Origin: Daldinia sp. FL1419
Taxonomy: Eukaryota > Ascomycota > Sordariomycetes > Xylariales > Hypoxylaceae
NCBI GenBank assembly: GCA_025201765.1
Contig: MU623345.1
Span: 372,001 to 436,000 of the forward strand
DNA length: 64,000 nt
Direction: 5' to 3'
Shown here one piece after another: positions 47,601-55,528 of the stretch. The notes beneath the pieces were generated by a model. The model had not been told where the DNA came from and did no database searches. It saw only the letters and a list, made by a program, of their open reading frames with translations. Numbering within the stretch: the stretch's first letter is position 1; each line of letters opens with the position of its first letter. The position numbers and the translations under genes were made by a program.

Positions 47601-48324
47601 TGACCAAGGCTGCTTCCTCGTCCTCTTCTTCGTCGTCAAAGACAACGGCGACGCCCTGACGTTCATCGAGCTCCTCATCACCTTCGGCCGCGCCAGCTCC
47701 GGTATCCATATCCTCATCATCATTCTGGGTATCATAATCTGTAATTTTCTTTCCGAGGTTGACCAACTCGTTGAACTGTTTAGGATTTAAAGTTGCACCT
47801 AGAAGGTCGTCGATTTCCTTCTTCTTATCGAAATCTTTCATGTCCTCGTCTTTTAGATATTCCAAGACAGCATCTGCTGCACTCAAAACAATCTCATGGG
47901 ATACATCTCCTAGGTTACTTCTTACGACGTTTAATATCAGGTCGTAAGTAGCACGGGTAGCCGGTATACGTGGTCGGTATCTGAGGCCTTCGACTAGCAG
48001 ATCTGTCTGTCCGAGGATACCGGTTCCTCTCATCTGCGACGGATCACCTTTGCCCTTTCTTTGTTCGCGGGCCAGGATATCTCTACCTTCTTGCAAATCC
48101 CCTCTCTCGATATCTTGCAATCCTGTGGCCTTCTTCTGTTTGGGTGCAGAGTCACGCGCGACTCTGGAGCCCATGTCGTTGATTCTCAGACGGCCTGCAA
48201 GGGATTCGGGGTCGCCAGTAGCCTCGTCGGTTCGTCGCGTAACAAATCGTCTATCCGCCTGGAGAACCAGGTTGGACATAGCCGAGTACTTGTACTGCGA
48301 CACATCTCGATGGTGGTCCGCCAT
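41620..48324 (-). CDS. brr2: Spliceosomal RNA helicase Brr2
   Basis: A single exon of 2,234 aa, near the usual length. The N-terminal plug region begins MADHHRDVSQYKYSAMSN and has acidic stretches. The first helicase cassette has Walker A with Lys566 (APTGSGKTN) and box DEIH at 673-676, followed by a Sec63-type unit. The second cassette has Walker A with Lys1417 (APTGSGKTV), DELH at 1516-1519 and its own Sec63 unit. The protein ends in a very acidic tail (VDSDEEEEDDE). Brr2 is the U5 snRNP helicase that unwinds U4/U6 to activate the spliceosome; the N-terminal cassette is active and the second is regulatory, as is known for the family. It is notable that such a long gene shows no intron. Start chosen at the conserved N terminus. 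Confidence 0.97.
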   Translation of the reverse strand: MADHHRDVSQYKYSAMSNLVLQADRRFVTRRTDEATGDPESLAGRLRINDMGSRVARDSAPKQKKATGLQDIERGDLQEGRDILAREQRKGKGDPSQMRGTGILGQTDLLVEGLRYRPRIPATRATYDLILNVVRSNLGDVSHEIVLSAADAVLEYLKDEDMKDFDKKKEIDDLLGATLNPKQFNELVNLGKKITDYDTQNDDEDMDTGAGAAEGDEELDERQGVAVVFDDEEEDEEAALVNEIRDDSSDDEAVFDKDEQDIEQAETTGPGEDKDQEGAGLADGEEMVIDSGFPDTKRGGASKEKNYIPARQIDAYWLQREIGNIYTDDHIRHEKTAQALHILSGEPDEPGGDEKQLREIENELMELLDYEHHEVVQKLIENREKIVWLTRLARAEGDEERGVIEREMASEGVRWILDELRGKKTGDVAKKMEIKMDIDVPASFSTAPKAERAEGQLVGGLQPRKLINLENLIFDQGNHLMTNPKVRLPEGSTKRTFKGYEEIHVPAPKKRNQADETNIPITDMPEWARVPFSSAKSLNKIQTKCYPTAFEDDGNMLICAPTGSGKTNVAMLTILRELGKHRDPRTGDIDLDAFKIVYIAPLKALVQEQVGNFGARLKPYGITVAELTGDRQLTKQQISETQIIVTTPEKWDVITRKATDLTYTNLVRLVIIDEIHLLHDERGPVIESIVSRTIRKTEQTGDPVRLIGLSATLPNYRDVASFLRVDPLKGLFHFDGSYRPCPLRQEFIGVTEKKAIKQLKTMNDITYNKVIEHVGTHRNQMLIFVHSRKETAKTAKYIRDKALEMETINQILKHDSGSREALNEIANDIADADLKDLIPYGFGIHHAGMSRVDRSEVEGLFAAGLIQVLVCTATLAWGVNLPAHTVIIKGTQVYSPEKGSWVELSPQDVLQMLGRAGRPQYDTYGEGIIITSQGEMQYYLSLLNQQLPIESQLASKLVDNLNAEIVLGNVRSRDEGVEWLGYTYLFVRMLRSPGLYSVGADYEDDEALEQKRVDLIHSAATVLKKSNLITYDEKTGKVKATELGRIASHYYITYGSMDTYNKLIQPSITTIELFRVFALSAEFKYIPVRQDEKLELAKILARIPIPVKESIEEPHCKINVLLQAYISRLKLEGLALMADMVYVTQSAGRILRAIFEITLQKGWSNVAKTALDLCKMAEKRMWLTMTPLRQFPRCSRDIIAKADRLDIPWSSYFDLDPPRMGELLGMPKAGRVVCDLVSKFPRVEIQAQAQPMTRSMLRVELSITPNFQWDDEVHGSAESFWIIVEDCDGEDILFYDQFILRKDYAISESNEHLVDFTVPITDPMPPNYFISVISDRWLHSETKLAVSFQKLILPEKFPPHTQLLDLQPLPVAALKAKDFSGLYESWDYFNKIQTQTFNSLYTTDDNVLIGAPTGSGKTVCAEFALLRLWSKPEIGRAVYIAPFQEIVDIRYQDWSKRLSHLRGGKEIVKLTGETATDLKLLEKGDLILATPTQWDVLSRQWQRRKNILTVELFIADELHLLGGPLGYIYEIIVSRMHYIRTTAQLAMRIIGLSVSLANSRDIGEWIDAKKKDIYNFSPHVRPVPLELRIQSFSIPHFPSLMLAMAKPAYIAVTELSPDQPALIFVPSRKQTRSSARDILAACLAEDDEDRFLHVDIDQLRPLLERVHEEALAEALSHGVGYYHEALSQSDKRIVLHLYKQGAIQVLVASRDVCWELDCTAHLVVVMGTQYFEGREHRYVDYQLSEVLQMFGKALRPSRDGRSRGVLMVPAVKREYFKKFLNEALPVESHLHNFMHDAFVTEVSTKMIESADDAINWTTFTYFYRRLLANPSYYSLTSPTHDGLSSYLSDLVETTLKELTESKIIDFDEDDGSVAPQNAAMIAAYYNISYITMQTFLLSLTARTKLKGILEIVTSATEFESIQIRRHEDNLLRRIYDRVPVKMSEPAYDSPHFKAFVLLQAHFSRMQLPIDLAKDQEVIISKVLSLLSATVDVLSSDGHLNAMNAMEMSQMVVQAMWDRDSPLKQIPHFTPEVVKVANEFGYVPNDTFSGEDADVLCSRINDIFDFMEAMNPEENANYGTLVKRLGLSQAQLGQAAAFTNNKYPDISLEFELLDEDNIRAGEPAYMNVQIDREVEEDGEVDTTVHAPFYPAKKVENWWLVVGEESTKTLLAIRRVTIGRQLKTKLEYTVPTPGKHDLKLFLMSDSYVGVDQEPTFSVTVAEGMDVDSDEEEEDDE

Positions 48325-49050
48325 CTTGGGGATATTTTGCGTGGGATAGCTTGCTTATGTTCGGCGATATTACGAGGTGGCGGGAAGACGAGTGTCGGCA
48401 GGTCCAATGTGATCAAATGGACAAAGGCGCCGGGTGTGTCTGCAGATATAGCATTTAGAAGATGCTACGCGGTTTGACAGACTTTTGGCTTTGATTAAAA
48501 TATCCGTTAATATTAAGTTATTGAATCGCGATGCTCCTTGGCTAACTTGAGTGAAAAGTGTTGCCAATTCGCCTTGGATGGAAATTTATGAAGCTAGATC
48601 TTTTCGCGTTCCAATCTACAATAACTACCTAACTTTAGGTAGCTTGAATGTATGGACCCACAGATACAGTATAGTACCGTTTTTAATGTGGACAAGTGCG
48701 GAGCCTTGATCTAGTAACCAACCAATAAGCGTCCCTAACGGCCAACTATTACGGCAGTAAAAAATTGGACTGAAGACGTAGGTACATAGTACAAATACAT
48801 AAGTACACAAGCAGCTGCGATTTATCCTATTCAAGAAATCTATAAACAGAATTGCACATTTGTACAATACAATATAGATGCATATATAACTGAGGTACCT
48901 AATGTCTGTGTGTATGCTTGACAATATTCGAGTTCCACTTGGACATCACGGTATATGATAAAGATTTCTATAAACAGGTCAATCCTGTAAACCAGCTCCG
49001 TTTTATCGTCAATACCCAACTCAACTTACAACCCAGTCTTCACAGATACT
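48325..49050. other. Divergent promoter region, brr2 / coiled-coil gene
   Basis: 726 bp between divergent starts. It contains an inverted ACCTAA-CTTTAGGT pair (about 48,626-48,643) and no supported gene; the 48625-48924 open frame is hydrophobic by chance. Confidence 0.6.
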
Positions 49051-50610
49051 ATGGACAATAAGCTGTGTGAGCAGACTCGCGAAGTCCTTAAGCATAGGAT
49101 ACGCCCTCGTGATGAGGTGACCGCCGTGAAACGACGCTTAGCTCACGATTTATCACAAAGCTTGGGAACCGAGCAACTTTACAGTCCCTTGTCTCTGGTT
49201 GACTTAGAAGCTACTGTCTCTCCATCTGAGGTATTGCAGGGTACTTATCGAGAATATGCCGAGGCGGCACGGAAAAATATCGAAATACGATCTAGCTTTG
49301 CTACTCTGCAAGAAGAGCACGATGCAGCAATTGCTTCTCTCCCACCTCCGCCTGAGGAGGATCAACAGGCGCAACTCCTCCATCTTCAAATCGAAGTGAA
49401 TGCATTGGAGCAGGAACATGAAAGACTAAACATAGTCGACAAATACTTGGAAGAACTGAATCGACAACCTGCAGCGGCTCCTGACTTCTTAAATCCCAAT
49501 AAAATGTTCAAGGACTGCACTCCCCTTCCTGAATTACCCAAGGAACTTATGGAGGGTTTCACCCAGGATCAAGACGCGCCAAACCGCGAGATCCAAACCC
49601 TACTTGCAAGACTCCAGTCGGCAGTCCTACGTAATAAGTTACTAGCGCAACGGGAGAAACAAAACTTCGAGAAGCTAAAAGCCAAGAATCCAATCGATCC
49701 TGGACGTCTTCCCCCGGAAGTGCAATTACAAGCACTTAATGCCGTGAAGGACAGCCTTATTAATTGGATCGAGACTATGCTAAGCAAGGCCGGTGGCGAA
49801 GAAGAAGATCCAAACTTTGAGTCGCCAAGAAAGCCTCGACAAGAAGACGAGAAATTCGACCGCGAGGCGCACATGGCTAAAATCCAACGAGAATATCAGC
49901 AGCATATAGACCTCCGCAAGGAAATCATGGCTTCAATAGCCCAACTGGAACAACTGAATTTTCAGCGGCCGCCGAAGCAAGAACCGCGGCAGCATTTCCA
50001 GTTCGAGGAGCCTAAACCTAATAAACCACCCTCCGAAGCCTTCTTACTAACACCGTATCTCGAGAAACTACAAGCCATATCTCGTGAGCAAAAGGGACTC
50101 ATCCAAGAAAAATCCCATATCAACGCATCTTTGGCAAAGCAGCAACAGGATTTCAACCAGATCCTCGATCACTTAATCGAAGAAAGTCACCTATTACCCA
50201 AGTACCCAGCCAAGCGGTCTGAAAAGCCGCGACAGAGCTTCGGTTCCATCACAAAGGGCATCAAGAACGTCAGCGTGACAGATCAAATCGAGCCATGGAT
50301 TTCAGCAGCGCACTCAGCACAGATCGCCACGCTGGAAGCCGTCTTCGAGAAAGTAGAAGAGGGCCAGATTGCGGCAGAAGATGCTATGCAGGCTTTGGAT
50401 GAAGTTCGCAAGTTACTTAATAAGGAGGTAGCCGAGCCGGAACAATCACCCGGAGAAGGTAGTGGTGGCGAACGGGATATGTGGATAGGAGAGGATGAGG
50501 AAACTAGCGGAACGCGAGTTAGGAAGAATAGGGAAAAGAAAGTTGAGAAGCCGAAGGGACAAAGCATTTACGCAAAACTGGATGGGAATCTCGGTCTAAT
50601 AAATGAATAA
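49051..50610 (+). CDS. Conserved-looking coiled-coil protein of unknown function
   Basis: A single exon of 519 aa, rich in Glu, Gln, Lys and Leu, with no signal peptide or membrane helix. Heptad-like helical segments occur at about 70-145 (EEHDAAIASL...HERLNIVDKYLEELN), 180-240 and 265-395. Pro-rich breaks such as LPPPPEEDQQ and RPPKQEPRQHFQFEEPKPNKPP separate them. The C-terminal part (about 410-450) has IEPWISAAHSAQIATLEAVFEKVEEG, and the tail is basic and acidic mixed. The layout is like microtubule or kinetochore scaffold proteins; an augmin-type subunit is conceivable but I cannot support it. It starts 726 bp from brr2 and converges on rfc2, with 205 bp between stops. A real gene by length and composition; function unassigned. 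Confidence 0.8.
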   Translation: MDNKLCEQTREVLKHRIRPRDEVTAVKRRLAHDLSQSLGTEQLYSPLSLVDLEATVSPSEVLQGTYREYAEAARKNIEIRSSFATLQEEHDAAIASLPPPPEEDQQAQLLHLQIEVNALEQEHERLNIVDKYLEELNRQPAAAPDFLNPNKMFKDCTPLPELPKELMEGFTQDQDAPNREIQTLLARLQSAVLRNKLLAQREKQNFEKLKAKNPIDPGRLPPEVQLQALNAVKDSLINWIETMLSKAGGEEEDPNFESPRKPRQEDEKFDREAHMAKIQREYQQHIDLRKEIMASIAQLEQLNFQRPPKQEPRQHFQFEEPKPNKPPSEAFLLTPYLEKLQAISREQKGLIQEKSHINASLAKQQQDFNQILDHLIEESHLLPKYPAKRSEKPRQSFGSITKGIKNVSVTDQIEPWISAAHSAQIATLEAVFEKVEEGQIAAEDAMQALDEVRKLLNKEVAEPEQSPGEGSGGERDMWIGEDEETSGTRVRKNREKKVEKPKGQSIYAKLDGNLGLINE

Positions 50611-50815
50611 GGGGCATGGTCATTTCACTAAAGCTAAGATCTATCTGGGCATTGTTTTGCAAATATGGCCTGCCTGGGGGATCTTTGTAGTAACTATATC
50701 CACCCGTTTTGTACGCCCAACGCCATGCGCCGTGTCATTCATCACGTGCTGTATTGTATTCCTGTCTAAGGGGTGTAGCCGGGTATTAACTTTTCTTAAA
50801 ATTAATGATTTGTGT

Positions 50816-52156
50816 TTAGCTTTTCCCAGCCAATATGTTGGATATTCTCAGAGTCAGGTCTAGAATAGATAGATGCTCATCAGCACCATCTACTAGTCGC
50901 TTGTCTATTTCCGAGAATACAAGAGTTATCTTGTTCTTGGCTATATCGGGGACCATTTCGTCTTGGATGACTACTTGGTATAACTATATATTTATGTTAG
51001 CTTACTATTATTAAATAAGTAGGCGTAGAACTTACCTGTGACAGGACTTGTCCAGCACTCCAACCGTCAGCGACCATTTCCTCCACGACCTTAGCGATGG
51101 CCTGATAAGTTGCACCTGCAGATTTAGGCTGCATAGCCTTCTGCAGTCCCGAGATGGTTTGATCCGGGATGACGCCGGCAATTTCCTCTATGATCTTAAC
51201 GGTAACGATCCTAGCTTCATCATCTACGTCCATCTTATCCCCTTCATCGTCTCCCTTCTCGATCGCGCCTACCAGTCTCGCTCCACTTTGTAGGAACGTA
51301 ATCGCCTTTCTCAGATCGCCCTCACTGCATTTGATAAGTGCGTCAATAGCCCCATCCTCAAGCGTAACTCCTTCTTTGCTAGCAATCTCCTCTAGACGCT
51401 TCTTCGCATTGCCTTGGTCTAAGCTCTTGAATCGGAATTTGCTGCATCGACTCGCTAGGGGATCGATAATTCTAGTGACGTAATTGCAAATTAAGCAAAA
51501 TCGGGTAATTTTGCTGTACGTCTCCATCGTTCGTCTCAGAGCGCTCTGGGCATCTTGGGTCATGCTATCTGCTTCGTCGAGAATGATAATCTTGAAAGGT
51601 GGGCAGGGGTAGCGGTTTTTATAGCCGGCGGGCGGGTTCGTCAACTGCATACGTGCGAAATCCTTCACCTTCTCTCGCACGATGGATATTCCTCGTTCGT
51701 CGGAGGCGTTGAGTTCGAGTACACGCGACTTCATCATCTCCGGTCCGTATAATTCTTTTGCGAGTGCGAGGATCGTCGAGGTTTTACCCGTTCCGGGTGG
51801 GCCATAGAAGAGCATGTGAGGTAACTAGAGGTTTATTTACATTAGATATAGCTACAATTTTACTTTATCATAGTCGTAGAATATAGACTTGCATTAGAGG
51901 CTTGAAGTGTCCGCTGGAGGACATTCACTGTATGGTCCTGGGCCGTGACATCGCTTAGGGTTTTCGGTCGGCTTGTAGACGAAAAGTCAGCTCTTCTATC
52001 ATCATATTTTCATGGCGCATCAATCTACGAGAAGACATACTATTTTTCCACCCATGGCTGTTTTCTGTTGTTCTGCTTGGACTCTTCTACCTTGGCAGTT
52101 GTTGCGCCGCTAGCTGCAGCTGCTTTGCGAGCCTTTAGATCGAAGAAACTGGCCAT
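50816..52156 (-). CDS. rfc2: Replication factor C subunit (yeast Rfc2 / human RFC4 type), four exons
   Basis: Exons are 52156-52041, 51971-51893, 51824-51036 and 50983-50816, giving 383 aa. Introns are 69 nt, 68 nt and 52 nt. The second intron begins GCAAGT, not GT: joining AAT to TTACCTCAC restores ASNLPHMLFYGPPGTGKT exactly, and no GT donor nearby keeps the frame. Walker A is at 73-80, the DEAD box at 148-151 and the arginine-finger SRC motif at 190-192. The sequence YPCPPFKIIILDEADSMT marks the Rfc2 type among the four small subunits. The clamp loader opens and loads PCNA at primer ends in replication and repair. The C terminus (HLSILDLTLRISNILAG) completes the collar domain. Intact. Confidence 0.94.
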
Positions 52157-52891
52157 ATTGTAGGTCGATCAACACTCGTATGTCATACGGTTTATGAGGG
52201 ATATCTTGATGAATGCAAAAACGGCGGGCTTCTTAACTGCCGTAGATAGTTGCAGAGCTGTATATTAATTGAACCCGAGTTCTAGCCGTAAAGCATAAAA
52301 GGCCCCACCGACGCGTGAAGAACGCGCCTTCGGTTTGCAAGACGTCAATTAAAAGACACAAGAGGAAAGCGGTGTAATGCAAGTACCTAACCTAGGTAGA
52401 ATCAGAATCAGGATTGTGGAATTAGTTAGTTAGCTAAAACCAACTACTAATTAGCTAATTAACTAACCAACTAGAAACTAAATTTTAGTTTTCAGTAGTT
52501 AGTTACTAAAAATCTCAAGTTGCCTTGTCTCAAGCTCAAACTTTTAGAATTCAATCATTCAACGAAATAAAGACTTATGACCTCACTCACCCTACAACCA
52601 GCTAAAATTACCAGTATTCATATTCATATATACAAAGTGAAAGAAAAATAACAGCCAACATAATATTAAACAGATACGCTCATACTTGATTATTCATATA
52701 CCCTATTTCAATCTTATAGGCAATGAAGCCCTCACCACAACAATACAAAGTTAACTAAATCCCTAACCTAAAAAGTTGTATCATGCAAAAAAAATAAAAA
52801 AAAAATTGTCAACACCCCTGAGGACTCGCGCTACGCTCTTTAAAAATGCAAGTTAAAAGGAATGAGGATTTCAGCGTCGCCTTGTGTCGAT
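52157..52891. other. Intergenic upstream of rfc2
   Basis: 735 bp holding the rfc2 promoter and the 3' end of the next gene. A self-complementary cluster of TTAGTTAG/CTAACTAA words lies at about 52,420-52,510, next to TACCTAACCTAGGTAG (52,384-52,399). An A run occurs at about 52,788-52,805. No coding sequence is seen. Confidence 0.6.
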
Positions 52892-54674
52892 CTATGCCGC
52901 ATGCACCAGTTCCTTCAGTCTCTTTTCAATAACGTCGCGTCCCTCACTCGTATCCCAGACTCGATGTGGCGCCTTGTTAACGATGTCCCAGTGTTTCAAC
53001 TTGTGTGTGACGTGGCTGAGGTCTCTCTGCTTCTCTTCCCATCTGCTATCTTTTCGAATGCTATCGCCGGAGCTGATTAAACTCAGTGGGACATCCGGGT
53101 TCTGAATTGCCGTGCTGCTAGCCAAGTCACGTTTCGTCAACGTATCAGCCACTAGATTTTCCTGCAACTTCGCATACAGATATTTCCCCGTCTGGTATGA
53201 GGACTTCCCCCATACACGGTCTTCTTTAGTTCGTCCGTTAAAGAGGGCACCCGGGATACGGTCAAGACCAAGGGGCGAGATTATGCCTCGGATCCAAAGT
53301 AAGAAGCCTCGACTAGGTGCGCCTACGCTACCAAGATCATCTTCGTGGAGCGGATCTATGAGGAGAAGTCCTTTTATGTCGCTTCCATGACGAGCAGAGA
53401 AGATTCGTGAATAAACAGAGCCAATACCAGCACTTGCAAGAACTACGCGATGCATTAGTAAAAGCCAATAGATACGGTCTCGGATAGAAACCTTACCCCA
53501 GGGGCCATCTTCTCCGGCTCTAGCGAGGGCTTCACTAACAGCCTCAACTGCCATTCCAGCGGATAGAGGTGACGGCGCAGTATCGCTCTATTGAATGTCA
53601 GTGCTGCGTACTAATCATCGGCTATCGCCTACTTACCCAGGCCAGTCCTGGACGGTCAACAAAGCAGTATCGACTAATCGACCCATTGCTAACCGCACTA
53701 TCGGCAAACTGCCATAGGCCATCCTCAACCAGATTTTCGCCTCCTTCCAAAAGGACCGTTGGCAGTTTTGTGCCCTCCGAGTTAGTCTTATTGCCATGGC
53801 AGTAGATATGCATCATGTACTTGTCTCCGTCTACCCAGACTAACTCTCCAGGCGGTGCTAGCCCAGCATCGAGACCACGGAGGATGAGAGTACATGTTAT
53901 CAGTAAGACGGCAAGAGCAAATATGATCATAGAGATAGTAGACACCAAAACGGCAGTCCATTCGGCTAGAGTGCGACGCGTCTCGGCCCTACCGGTCAGC
54001 CGCTCTTCCTCCTCCGTTTTACCCCATTCGACCAGACGATCGGCAAGAAGGGTCCAGAGAGCCATGAGAAACGCCCCTAACCCAGGTTGTTAATATCCAA
54101 TTCCCCATTATTGAAAAGATATAAACTTACATAGCACGCTAACCATTCCTACCCATCCCTCTTCATGTCTTGTCTTTTCTATTGCCATCAACAGGACGGT
54201 ATCGACTAATAGCAATGCCCCTAATATTATACTTAAGACCCGAACCGATTTCGATGGGATAGCGAAGAATACGAGGGTAAAGAGTAGATTCGACAACGCT
54301 AAGCTGGCATAGCTAAAGGGGAAGAAACCTGACCCCCGCGTATGAAAACCCGGGGGCGTAACGAATATCGAGACCAATAAGATGATCCACCACGCGAAGG
54401 TGAGAATCGTAAAAAGGACTGTAAGGTACCTAACAATCCGTACACTCCACAAGTTATACGGCGAGACCTAGAAACACATAAGTATTAGATATATCAGCAT
54501 ACTTAAATAGAAAATACCTACCGCTGGATCATCTGGGCTCAAGTAATTATTCGTACTATCGACTCGATTCGGCAGCAAACGAGTATGCTCATTCGGCGCA
54601 ACATCTCGTTCCTGGTCCAGCGAATCCCGAGGACTATCGTCCTGCCTCCGGGACCCTCCCCAGAGCTTATTCAT
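52892..54674 (-). CDS. Multi-pass membrane protein with an alpha/beta-hydrolase-like C-terminal domain
   Basis: Exons are 54674-54522, 54467-54131, 54076-53637 and 53587-52892 (541 aa); introns 54, 54 and 49 nt, GT-AG. The N-terminal 50 residues are polar. Several membrane helices follow (IVRYLTVLFTILTFAWWIILLVSIF; FSYASLALSNLLFTLVFF; VLSIILGALLLVDTVLLMA; WTAVLVSTISMIIFALAVLLI). The C-terminal domain starts with MMHIYCHG and has SRYCFVDRPGLAW, SVYSRIFSARHGSDIKGLLLIDPLHEDDL, a fold-typical order. At the nucleophile elbow, where GxSxG is expected, the sequence is SAGIGS (362-367), so the serine seems replaced by Gly364. This resembles the fungal 'mitochondrial integral membrane protein' hydrolase-fold family. 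Function unknown; possibly a non-catalytic member. Confidence 0.82.
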
Positions 54675-55528
54675 CCTGGAGGATATTTGCGCTCGGCGCG
54701 ACGCTCAATACTATTAAAAATAAATTACACGGAATAAGAGCTGCGCAGAATTATAACTCTCCGTGTTGAATATGCCAATAGCGATATTCGCAATACAGCG
54801 CAGTCCAATATACTTAAAGAGAAACAAAGAAATTACATTCTACAATTCCTCACCTTCTACCTAGGTAGTGTACAGGAATATCTGCTCCGGCGTGCGAAAC
54901 GACTCGCGTTATATCTACGTCATGACTATCGCATAGCTCTCGGTTGGCCCCGCATCCCCGACCAGGCTTGGTAACAGGGAAGTTCAGCTGTGCGCAACGC
55001 TTTTCGCCGCAAGTTACGGGCTAGCATCGAGGCTAATTGGGATTGGGATAGGGATAGCTTCGAATCAATTCCGTCTAGGTTAGTCTGATCACCTGGACTT
55101 TTTGGCTATGGCATTCTTGGCTTTACGATGGAAATCCTGACGAGTATGAGGCGCATATGCACGGGATTGTGAAAAGATCGCAAGGTATGATTTTAGAGTC
55201 TTAGCGGAATTGGCTAATTGTTGCTTCTTATTGCTTGTTGCTTCGCCATTTTGGGATATGATTCGAGATTCGCAAACAACTAACCAAAGAATATCACAAT
55301 AATATATAGGTAATTATTGGTTACTGTCCATCATACGAAAAAAAAAAAGGTGTTTACCATGCGGTGATCTTGAGGTAGTTACTTGTGCTTCAATCATTTA
55401 AAACTGCATTTTCATAACACGACTTGCACTTTTTTAAATATTAATATAAATACCATTAATAAATTTCAAATTAGGTATCTCATTCTATCTCGTCACATCA
55501 TATTGTTCCATCACCCCTGGGATTAAGC
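54675..55528. other. Intergenic between membrane hydrolase-fold gene and secreted protein gene
   Basis: 854 bp containing the promoter of the membrane protein gene and the 3' end of the secreted protein gene. It has a CTACCTAGGTAG palindrome (about 54,857-54,868) and an A run (about 55,340-55,349). Nothing else is supported. Confidence 0.6.
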
